A stretch of 64,000 nt of DNA, from the NCBI GenBank assembly GCA_963662865.1, contig OY759969.1, positions 434,001-498,000 on the forward strand, in the 5' to 3' direction. Position 1 is the stretch's first letter. Every line of letters begins with the position of its first letter. Below, piece after piece: positions 26,795-37,400 of this stretch. Both the position numbers and the translations under genes were made by a program. The DNA comes from JAJDYQ01 sp963662865. Its GTDB lineage: Bacteria > Pseudomonadota > Gammaproteobacteria > JAJDYQ01. Below the pieces are notes generated by a model. That model was given only the letters and a program-made list of their open reading frames with translations, was not told the origin of the DNA and ran no database searches.

Positions 26795-28573
26795 ATGGAA
26801 AGCGCAAAGCGACAGCGACGCGAGCGGCGGGCATCGGCACGGCAGGACCGGGCGCCCGGAAAATTGCAGAGACTCGCCGGCAAAGGGCCTGCCGCGTTCA
26901 TGCGACATGGCGTGGCGGCCATCCTCGGACTGGTATCCCTCGTCGCAGTCGCCTACTTTCCCGCACTCTCCGGCGGTTTCATCTGGGACGACATCATCTT
27001 CTCCGAGGAGCCGACCATCCGTCAATGGTCAGGCCTGTCGAGCATCTGGTTTTCACCGACCGACATCCAGAGAGAAGGCCACTACTGGCCGGTCGTTTAC
27101 ACCACATTCTGGCTCGAACACAAACTGTGGGGTTTCTCACCATTCGGCTATCACCTGGTCAATGTGCTGCTGCATACGGTCAATGTCGTGCTGGTGTGGC
27201 GGCTGATGCAGAGACTTGCCGTGCCCGGAGCGCTCGCCATCGCCGCGGTATTTGCCGTTCATCCCCTGCATGTAGAGTCAGTGGCATGGATCATCGAGCG
27301 CAAGGACCTGCTCTCCGCGCTGTTCTATCTGAGTGCGGTACTCATGTGGATTCGCTTCACCGAGGCACCGCACCCGTGGCGTTACAGCGCGGCGCTCGTG
27401 TTATTCACAGCCGGTATGCTCTCCAAGTCGATTGTCGTCACCCTGCCGGCCGCCTTACTCATATGGCACTGGTGGCAGCACGGTCGCATCGCTGCAAAAG
27501 ACCTGCTGCGGCTGGCGCCGTTCTTTCTGGTCGGGTTTGCCATCACGCTCGCCGACCTCGCCTACTACACCTCGCGCGAGCCGCTGGCACTGGATTATTC
27601 GGCCATTGAGCGGATATTGATTGCGGCGCGTGCGTTATGGTTCTATGTAGACAAGCTGCTGTGGCCGGTCGACCTGATCGTCATCTACCCGCTGTGGGAG
27701 ATACGTGCCGACCATCTGTTCGGCTGGGTGTATGTCGCCGCAGCGGCGGCACTGGGTGCGGCGCTGTGGCACTTGCGCCATCGGTTGGGTCGCGGCCCGC
27801 TGGCCGCTGCCCTGTTTTTCGTGGTCACCCTGTCGCCGGTGCTCGGTTTCGTGGACTACGGATACATGCAGTTCTCGTTGGTGGCCGACCGCTTCCAGTA
27901 TCTGGCCGGCATTGGCCCGATGGCGGTACTGCTCGGAGGCGCGGTCGGCGGCGTGAACCGCTTGCCCGATGTATGGCGGCGTATAGCGGTGGGCGTGTTT
28001 ATTGCCGTGCTGGCCGTGCTGGGCACACTGACCTGGCAGCAGTCGAGGATTTATCGCGACGGCATCACATTCTTTAGCTACATCGTGTCGCACAACCCCG
28101 CAGCCCGTGACGCACACCTCAACCTCGGTAACGCGTTGTTCAAAGCGGACCGGATCCAAGAAGGTTATGCGGCGACCCTTGTCGAGGCCGGACAACGCCC
28201 GCACTCCACCAAAGTATATGCCCATCTCGGTTATGCCCTGCTGCTCATGAATCGGCTGGACGAGGCCGCAGTGCGGCTGGCACGCGCCCTCGAAATCGAC
28301 TCGAAAAACCCCCAGGCGCTCGACAGTCTCGCCATGGTGCGCTTCAGACAGAGACGTTACGACGAAGCACTCACCCTGTACCAGAGCATGATGGAGGTCC
28401 AGCCCGACAATGCCCAGACACACTCAAACCTGGGTTCGACATTGTACCACCTTGGCCGGCTTGAGGACGCCCTGGCAAGCTTCGAGTCGGCACTGGCCCT
28501 TGACCCCGGGCTTGAGATCGCACGTGGCAGCGCCAACCGCCTGCGCCGCCGCCTGAGCAGCGACAGGCCCTGA
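26795..28573 (+). CDS. TMTC-like GT-C glycosyltransferase with C-terminal TPR repeats
   Basis: The 592-residue protein has a basic N-terminus, about ten membrane segments (residues 38-405) and at least four TPR units (about 420-585). After the first membrane segment comes GGFIWDDIIF, the acidic loop motif (D65, D66) expected for a GT-C enzyme using a polyprenyl-phosphate sugar. HPLHVESVAWIIERKDLLS is typical of the TMTC/DUF1736 group. In animals TMTC proteins O-mannosylate cadherin domains; bacterial members are mostly uncharacterised. A ribosome site (AAGGAAGG) precedes the ATG. The gene is G+C rich like the adhesin downstream, and a functional link with that Ig-fold protein is a hypothesis. 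Confidence 0.8.
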   Translation: MESAKRQRRERRASARQDRAPGKLQRLAGKGPAAFMRHGVAAILGLVSLVAVAYFPALSGGFIWDDIIFSEEPTIRQWSGLSSIWFSPTDIQREGHYWPVVYTTFWLEHKLWGFSPFGYHLVNVLLHTVNVVLVWRLMQRLAVPGALAIAAVFAVHPLHVESVAWIIERKDLLSALFYLSAVLMWIRFTEAPHPWRYSAALVLFTAGMLSKSIVVTLPAALLIWHWWQHGRIAAKDLLRLAPFFLVGFAITLADLAYYTSREPLALDYSAIERILIAARALWFYVDKLLWPVDLIVIYPLWEIRADHLFGWVYVAAAAALGAALWHLRHRLGRGPLAAALFFVVTLSPVLGFVDYGYMQFSLVADRFQYLAGIGPMAVLLGGAVGGVNRLPDVWRRIAVGVFIAVLAVLGTLTWQQSRIYRDGITFFSYIVSHNPAARDAHLNLGNALFKADRIQEGYAATLVEAGQRPHSTKVYAHLGYALLLMNRLDEAAVRLARALEIDSKNPQALDSLAMVRFRQRRYDEALTLYQSMMEVQPDNAQTHSNLGSTLYHLGRLEDALASFESALALDPGLEIARGSANRLRRRLSSDRP

Positions 28574-28917
28574 TAGTGTATAATCTCAGAAGCCTGTGGT
28601 TGAAATTTGCTCAAGCGAGTGCGACACCGGGCAAAAAGGCCGAAAAAGCGCAGTTTACCCGGAATAAAGAATGAGTATCTGGCACTTGCAATCCGTCCCG
28701 AGAAGGACTAGAATAGTGCAAATTGTAGGAGTAGCTCCGGGCCTGAACTCTGAACCGGCTCTGGAATCGGCCCAACAGCCGGCCTTGAGCGGACAATCCC
28801 GGATAGAGAACCCGGGAATTTGGACAGGAAATTCAGATCGGAGCATCCAGAGCAGCAAATGGGAAATGAGTCGGCCCGCAAGGCCGGCTTGCACATCGTC
28901 GTAATAGAGGAATGATC
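28574..28917 (+). promoter_or_regulatory. Upstream and leader region of the adhesin locus
   Basis: This gap of over 300 bases holds a promoter (28686-28714), a long untranslated leader and a ribosome site for the short frame at 28918. Within the leader, GTGCAA (28716-28721) can pair with TTGCAC (28889-28894). Both motifs are kept in the second copy of the leader at 61.7 kb, so a structured RNA is possible. A TATAAT at 28580-28585 just after the TMTC-like gene has no good -35 partner. Confidence 0.6.
28686..28714 (+). promoter_or_regulatory. Sigma-70 type promoter of the adhesin locus
   Basis: A -35 element TTGCAA (28686-28691), a 17-base spacer and a -10 element TAGAAT (28709-28714). The same arrangement, TTGCAA-17-TAAAGT, is conserved in the paralogous leader at 61716-61744, which supports the call. 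Predicted transcripts start near 28721, about 310 bases before the adhesin ATG. Confidence 0.65.
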
Positions 28918-29106
<189 letters not shown>

Positions 29107-30222
29107 CCTTTCCGGCCTGCGCCGCGGGCTGGTTGCCGTGTTGCTCGGCCTGCTGCTGCTGGCAGGACTGGCAACCGAAGCCACCGCCCAGACCGCGCCG
29201 GTGGCCAATGACGACGGCACCTACACCGTCCCCGGGGACTGGGCGCTGAAACCGTCTGCCGTCAACGCCGGCGGTCGATTTCGGCTGCTGTTCACAACCA
29301 GTGATCTTACCACCGGGGCCGCAACGGATATCGGGCACTATAACGGCTTCGTGCAGGCACGAGCCACCTCCTTTGGCCACAGCGCCATCCGGCCCTACGG
29401 CTCACTGTTCCGGGCGCTTGGCTCGACCGCCGCAGTCAATGCCCGCACCAATACCATGACCACCGGTGCCGGCACCGGCATACCCATCTACTGGCTGGGT
29501 GGCGCCAGGGTCGCCGACAACTATGCGGACCTCTACGACGGAAGCTGGGATAACTTAAATTCTAGAAATCAATTAGGAACTATCAATCAAGGCAGATCAG
29601 TTTTAACCGGCACCAACAATGATGGCACCACGCACTCTTCGCCTCTCGGCGGTGGCAGCCCTATCAACGGCATTAGACAAGCTCGGGTCGGACGTGTAGC
29701 TACTTCCGGCTCAGTAAGCCCCTTAAGTCACACAAATCAAATCCAGACTAAGCACCGGCAGCCTCTACGCCCTCTCCCCAGTCTTCGTGGTGGACGCAAC
29801 GTCGCCGTAGTCTCACTCACCCTGGACACAGCCACCGCGCTCGAAGGCGATTCCGGCTTTACCGATTATGTGGTGACGATCAGCCTGTCGAAGGCTGTCT
29901 CGGATATTTTTCGCGTCCACCTGTGCGTAAATCGTAATGACGCTGCCACCGCCACCTACTCATCACGATCTTCTGACGCGGGGCGTGACTGGAGTATGCG
30001 GGCGGGTTTGGAGAGTGTGGCAGATTTAAACCTGAACAGACTAGGTAACAATAATGAGTTCTGCAGCGCCGCACAGTTGGGAGGGGAAGCTGGCTTAACA
30101 GAGACAAGAGTAATTCGGGTTTTTGGCGACACGACAACTGAAGAGGCCGAGAGCATCATACTGGACCTTCAAAGAAGAACATCGGGAAGCTCTCCGACCC
30201 CCGGCGACATATCGATTTCCCC

Positions 30223-31368
30223 ACCGCCAACAGCGTCACCCACACCATCATAGATGACGAAGCGCACAAAGCATCGATTAGCCTGACCAGTACCACCGGT
30301 TCCGAAGGCAATTCCGGTTCGCAGGACACAGGGTTTCAGATTAACATGGCACCTGCCCGTAGTAGTAACACCTTCTTTTTAGTCTGCATTGACCCCGGCA
30401 GCACTGCCACCTACCTGAGAGAGGGCAGGGACTTTATCCTTAGGACTGGAAGCAGAAATTCGTTTATCGTCGGCGTGGGCAGTACTACACAAACTGAGGG
30501 CACTACCACGCCGGGTTGCACAGCCGTGGTTGTTGGTGCCAATGCGACAAGCACAGGCACAACTTACAACATACGGACCGACGGCGACACGACAGATGAG
30601 CCGGACGAGACGGTGGTACTGACCCTTGCCAGGTTGACGACAAGCTCCTCGTCGGTAAACACCCCCAACGGCGTGGGCATTACCACTGGCCGCGTCACCT
30701 ACACCATCACCGACGACGACCCCACCATCGTCTCCCTGGCCCGTATCGATGGCACCGGCGCCGTTAGCGAAACCGGCACGATTGGATTGACCGTCAGCCT
30801 GTCCCGGCCACTGATTGCCGGAGAGATCATCGACGTGCCGCTGGCCATCGGCGGCACGGGGGTGACCACAGACGACTGGAGCCTGGCGCCCGCGATCGGC
30901 GGCGGCTTCAATACCGGCGTGACCCTGTCGGCCCAAACCACGGCCATGCCACAGCTGCGCTTTTCGGGTGTGGGTGCCCAGACCGCCAACCTGGTGCTGT
31001 CACCGACATTCGATGGCACCGCCGAAGGCGGCGGCACCGAGACCTACACCATCGCGCTGGGCCCGAACGACGCCAGCGCCAATGGCTTTGACCTCGCCAG
31101 TCGGGGCACCAATGTCGGCGGCGGCGCCGACCCGCACGCCAGCGCCAATACCTTCGACGTGATGGTGACCGATGCCGTCCCCCACACCGTATCAATCAGC
31201 CTGGACCGCACCATGGCCGCTGAAGGCGATGCAGACATTACCGACGGCGCGACCGTGACGGTGACCTTCGACCCGCCTTATACGGGAGGCTTCACTTTCG
31301 ATATATGTCCGGGCGGCACCGCCACCCGCGGCGACAGCGCCGACTGGCGGTATACCCAGCACCGATAA
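30223..31368 (+). CDS. Giant adhesin, second fragment (Calx-beta-like modules)
   Basis: The shifted frame is open from about 30223 (TANSVTHTIIDDE) to the TAA at 31366; its first ATG is at 30346, but I see this as an internal piece, not a separate gene. It encodes two to three modules ending in acidic DDE/DDD linkers, including the module ARIDGTGAVSETGTIGLTVS that recurs at 31.6, 32.8 and 36.5 kb. It ends where an extra C in TACCCAGC (about 31354-31358) breaks the expected T-S-T-D-N-S. A compensating loss between about 31400 and 31425 returns to the frame of the main coding region. Confidence 0.7.
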   Translation, partial: TANSVTHTIIDDEAHKASISLTSTTGSEGNSGSQDTGFQINMAPARSSNTFFLVCIDPGSTATYLREGRDFILRTGSRNSFIVGVGSTTQTEGTTTPGCTAVVVGANATSTGTTYNIRTDGDTTDEPDETVVLTLARLTTSSSSVNTPNGVGITTGRVTYTITDDDPTIVSLARIDGTGAVSETGTIGLTVSLSRPLIAGEIIDVPLAIGGTGVTTDDWSLAPAIGGGFNTGVTLSAQTTAMPQLRFSGVGAQTANLVLSPTFDGTAEGGGTETYTIALGPNDASANGFDLASRGTNVGGGADPHASANTFDVMVTDAVPHTVSISLDRTMAAEGDADITDGATVTVTFDPPYTGGFTFDICPGGTATRGDSADWRYTQHR

Positions 31369-31419
31369 TAGTCAACAGACCATTACCGACAACGCTGCAG
31401 CATCTCTGGGTGCAATGCA

Positions 31420-34400
31420 TTGGCTAGTTTTGTTACCAATTTCGCCAGCCTTCAGCGCAAGATTCGGATAAACGGCGACACGGTGGACGAGCTGGACGAG
31501 ACCGTGACCCTGACCTTGCAACGGACCTCAACAACCCCCCGCAACATCGTTCTCGACTCAGACGCCGACAGCGTCACCTTTACCATCACCGACGACGACC
31601 CCGCCATCGTCTCCCTGACCCGCACCGGCGGCACCGGCGCCATTGACGAAGGCGGCACAGTGGGTTTTACCATCGAACTGGACCGGGCACTGACAGCCGG
31701 CGAAATCATCGACGTGCCACTGTCAATCGGCGGCACCGGAGTCACCACAGACGACTGGAGCCTGGCAGCCGCCGGCACCGGCGTCACCCTGTCGGCAGAG
31801 GACACGGCCACCCCGTTGCTGAGCTTTGCAGGCGCAGGCGCCGAGACCGCCACCCTGGTGCTGACCACGGCGCTCGACAACACTGCCGAGGGCGGCGGCA
31901 CCGAGACCTACACCATCGCGCTGGGCCCGAACGACAACAGCGCCAACGGCTTTGACCTCGCCAGCCGGGCCACCAATGTCGGCGGCGGCGCCGACCCGCA
32001 CGCCAGCGACACTGGCTTCGACGTGATGGTGGGTGATGGCATCGGCCACACCTTATCAATCAGCCTGGACCGCACCATGTCCGCCGAGGGCGATTTCGGT
32101 ATAGGCAATTCCGGTTTGAGCGAAGGTGCGACATTAACATTCACCATCGACCCGCCGGGTGCGACGACAGGGGTTGTCTCTTTGAACATTGTTGGTAGTC
32201 TTGACAACACAGACTTCCTGTTCGCCACAAGCGAAAATCCCACGGTATTTTTTCACGAACTAGGACGCCTATCCATAAATCTAGCAACCTTCTTTTCGAG
32301 CGGGTCCAGCCGTACATTCAGGGTCCGCGCCATAGGCGATGACACGGATGAAACCGACGAGACAGTGCAAATAGCCTTGGAACGGGTTGGCGGCACTCCC
32401 GCCAATGTCGTCATCTCCCCAACTGCCAACCGCGTCACCTACACCATCATCGACGACGACACGGCAGGCGTGACAATCACCGAGACAGACGACGCCACCA
32501 CGCTCGCCGAAGACGGCACGGACGACTACGGCGTGGTGCTGACCTCACAACCGAACTCGAACGTCACCATCACGGCCACCTCAGGCACGACGGCCACCGC
32601 CACGGTCAGCCCGTCCGTCCTGACCTTCGTCGTCAGGACATGGGACACGCCCCAGACCATCACCGTCACCGGAGTGGATAACGCCATCGATGGTGCCGAC
32701 CAGCAAGTGACCATTACCCACACCGCCACCGCCACCGAGGACGCCATTTACAGCGCAATCACCCCGGCCTCGGTGACGGCGACGGTGATCGACGACGAAC
32801 CCACCATCGTCTCCCTGACCCGCACCGGCGACACTGGCGCCATTGACGAAGGCGGCACAGTGGGTTTCACCATCGCCCTGAATCGGCCACTGACGGCTGG
32901 CGAAATCATCGACGTGCCACTGTCAATCGGCGGCACCGGAGTCACCCCAGACGACTGGAGCCTGACAGCCGACGGCACCGGCGTCACCCTGTCGGCAGAG
33001 GACACGGCCACCCCGTTGCTGAGCTTTGCAGGGGAGGGATCCGAGACCGCCACCCTGGTGCTGACCACGGCGCGTGACGTCACCACCGAGGGCACCGGCA
33101 CCGAGACCTACACCATCGCGCTGGGCCCGAACGACAACAGCGCCAACGGCTTTGACCACGCCAGCCGGGCCACCAATGTCGGCGGCGGCGCCGACCCGCA
33201 CCCCAGCGACAATACCTTCGACGTCATGGTGGGCGATGTCAGTTTGATATCCTTCGCCCTGGCATCATCGGCGGCAGACGAAGGCGTCGGCACACACAAT
33301 GTGGTGTTCAATCTCATGCCGGCACCGACCGCGGATATGATGATCACTTACGTAAGTACCGCCCATAGTGCGACTGAGAACGGTGACTACAGCGTCCCCG
33401 GCCGCCGCATATCGGTCACCGCGAACACCAGCAGCGTCAGCATTCCGGTGACCATTATTGATGACAGCCTGGACGAGATCAGGGAGTCGGCCGCACTGAC
33501 CCTGACTACAATAGGCTCGGACTATACGCCGGGCTCCACCTCGACCCACACGCTGTTCATCATCGACAACGACGCCACCACGGTGACCCTGGCGGGCGCC
33601 GCGGGCGACATCATGGAAGGCGCCGACAAGGCATTCACCGTCACCCTGGGCCGTGCCCTGGCCGCCGGCGAGGCGCTGGCAGTGCCGCTGACCTTCATGG
33701 GTGAGGCGACCCCGGGCACGGACTACACCGTCACCGGCGCCACGGCGAGCGGCGTCACCTACAGCGGCCTGGGCAGCGCCGCCGGCACGGTGACCTTCAC
33801 CGGCCCATCGGCCGCCAGCGCCACCCTGACCCTGAGCGCGACCGCCGACAGCGATGTTGAGGCCAGCGGCGAGTCGGTCATCATCGGCCTGGGCACCCTG
33901 AACAGCAACTCCGGCACCGGCCTGGGCGGCGGCGCCAGCGGCACCGACAACCTGGCGGACTTCAACATCGGCGGCCCGCCGCCGGTCATCGGCATCACCG
34001 GCGGCCCCGCGGTCACCGAAGGCAGCGCGGCGACCTTCACGGTGACGGCCAGCCGCGCCCAGGCGACCAACCTGCCGATCATGCTGACCGTCGCAGACGC
34101 CGCCGCCCCGGGTGATTACCTGAATGCCAGCGATGAAGGCGCCCGCATGGTCACCCTGCCCGGCGGCACCACCATGACCACCGTTCAAATCGCCACGCAG
34201 GCCGACCGCATCGACGAACCCAACGGCCTGATCACGGCGACCATCGCGGACGGCACCGGTTACACGGTCGACACACCGCCCGCGGCCACGGTACAGGTGC
34301 GTGACGACGACATGACCGCGGTGGCCTTGTCGTCGAGCACCGCAGGCAATATCACGGAAGGTGCCAGCAAAGTCTTCACCGTCGCCCTGACCCGCCCCCT

Positions 34401-37400
34401 GATCGCCGGCGAGAGCCTGGCGGTGCCGCTGACCTTTGGCGGCATGGCGACACCGGGCACGGACTACACCGTCACCGGCCCCGCGGCGATGGGCATCGCC
34501 TACCGCGGCCTGAACAGCGCCGCAGGCACGGTGACCTTTACCGGTCCGTCCGCGGACAGGACCAGACTGACCCTGACCGCGACCCTCGACAACGAGGTTG
34601 AGGCCGCTGGCGAGACGGTGGACATTGACCTGGGCACCCTGGGCCGCGACTCCGGCACCAACCTGGGCGGCGGCGCATTCGACGCAGACATCTTGAATAT
34701 CTTCACCATCGAAGACCCGTCGATCCTCACCATCACCGGCGGCGCCGCGGTCACCGAGGGCAGCTCCGTGACCTTCACGGTGACCGCCGACCGGGTCCCG
34801 AGCAGCGACCTGGACATTACTCTGACCGTCGCGGACGCCGCCGCCGGTGATTATCTGGATGCAGACGACGAAGGCGAGCGCATGGTGACCCTGTCCGGCA
34901 CCACCACAGCCACCCTTGAAATCCCCACACAGGCCGACGCCACCGACGAGACCAACGGCCTGATCACGATGACCATAGCGGACGGCACCGGTTACACCGT
35001 TGGTATGCCGTCCTCGGCCATGGTCGGAGTGAGCGACGACGACGCCACCACGGTGACCCTGGCGGGCACGGCGGCTGACATCAACGAAGGCGTCACCCGC
35101 AACCTCACGGTGACCGTGAACCGCCCGTTGGCCGCCGGCGAAAGCCTGGCCGTGCCGCTGACCCTGGGCGGCACCGCGACACGGGGCACGGACTACACCC
35201 TGACCGGCACCGATGCGGACGGCATCGCCTACACCATCCCGGACAGCGGCCCCGCCGGTACGGTGACATTTACCGGCCCGGCCCCGGCCATTGCCACGCT
35301 GACCCTGGCCGTGCAGACCGACGACGCCGACGACGCCGGCGAGACCATCACCATCGCCCCGGGCACCCCGACCGGCAGCGGGCCGGGCGGCCCCCTGGGC
35401 GGCGCGCTTATCGGCACGGGCAGCCTGGACTACACCATCATGCAGGACCCGGCCATCGTGCTGCTGCCGACCCTGGCGATCACAGAAGGCGCCAGCGCCA
35501 ACTATGCGGTGTCCCTGGCCGTGCTCCCGACGATCAATGTCACGATTGCGGTGACGGGTCAAGCCGGCACCGAGCTGACCCTGAGCCCGGACGCCCTGAC
35601 ATTTACGGCGACCAACTGGAATACGATACAGAGCTTCACGGTGACGGCGGGCACCGACGCCGACGCCGACGATGACACGGCGACGCTGATGCACACGGCC
35701 ACCGGCGGCAACTACGACACCGTGACGGCACAGATCACGGTCAACACCCGCGACGAAGACGAGGCGGGCGTGACCATTACCGAGACGCAAGACGACACCA
35801 CGGTGATTGAGCAAGGCAGCGCGGATGGCGGCACGGACACCTACACCGTGGTACTGGCCACGCAACCGGCGAGCGCAGTCGAGATCACGGTGACCTCCGA
35901 TACGACCAGTGCGGCCACGGTGAGCCCGATGACCCTGACATTCACGACGGCCAACTGGGACACGGCGCAGACGGTGACGGTGACGGGTATCAACGACAAT
36001 CGGGTCAACGCCGGCGGTGCACGCACGGCGAGCCTCAGCCACCGCATCAGCACCGGCGACAGCCGCAGCTATCCGACCAACGGCCTGAGCCCGGCCCCGG
36101 TCACCGTGACGGTGAGCGACGACGACGAGGCGGGCGTGACCCTCACCGAGACGCAGGGAGGCACCACGGTCGTTGAGGACGGCAGTGCGGACGGCGGCAC
36201 GGACACCTACACGGTGGAGCTGGACACCCAACCGTCCGCCGATGTGGTCATCGTGCCGACCTCGGGTACGACCAGCGCCGCCACGGTGAGCCCGCCCCGG
36301 CTGACGTTCACGCCGGCCAACTGGGAGGCCGTGCAGACGGTCACGGTCACCGGGGCGGATGACAGTACCGACGCCGTTGACCGGCAGAGCCCGATCACCC
36401 ATGCCGCGACCTCGACGGACGCCGATTACAACGGCATTGTGATTGACTCGGTGACGGCGACGGTGAGAGACGACGAACCGACGGTCGTCAGCCTGATGCG
36501 CACGGGCACCACGGGTGCCGTTGACGAAGGCGGCACGGTGGGTTTCACCATCACCCTGGGTCGGGCACTGATCGCCGGCGAGATCATCGACGTGCCGCTG
36601 TCGATCGGCGGCACGAATGTGACCACAGCCGACTGGAGCCTGGCCGCCGCCGGCAGCGGCGTGAGCCTGACAAACGAAGCCACGGCGACCCCGTTGCTGA
36701 GTTTTGCAGAGGGAGCGGAGACCGCCACCCTGGAACTGAGCCCGGAGGCGGACAACATTGACGAGGGCACCGAGACCTATCGCATCGAGCTGGGCGCGAA
36801 CGGCGATGGCACCAATGGCTTTGATCACACCAGCCTGGGCACCAATGTTGGCGGCGGAGCCGACCCGCACGGCAGCGCCAACGGCTTTGATGTGGAAGTG
36901 GTTGACGCCGCCAGCCACCTTGTGTCGATTGCGATCGACCCGGCCATGGGTGCCGAGGGCGATACGGGCCTGAGCGACGGGGCGACAGTGACAGTCACGG
37001 TCACACCGCCGCGCCCGCAGGGCTTTGCGCTGAGCCTGGAACTGAGCGGCACCGCCACTCGCGGCAGCGACTATCGATTCACTCAAGCCGACAATAGCGA
37101 AATCACGGGCGCCCTTGAGCTGAGCTTTGCGGCCGATCAGGCCAGCGTGGCCTACAAGATCCGGGTCAGCGGCGATGCGGTGGACGAAGACGACGAGACG
37201 GTCATCGTCACCGTGGATCGGGTCGGCACCACGCCCGAAGACGTGGCCATAGCGCCAGGCGCCGCCAGCGTCAGCTACACGGTGCTCAACGACGATACGC
37301 CACCGGGCGTGACCCTCGTCGAGCCGAACGGTGCCACCACGCTCACGGAGACCGGTTCGGCCCGCTACACGATGGTGCTGAACCGCCAACCGACCAGCGA

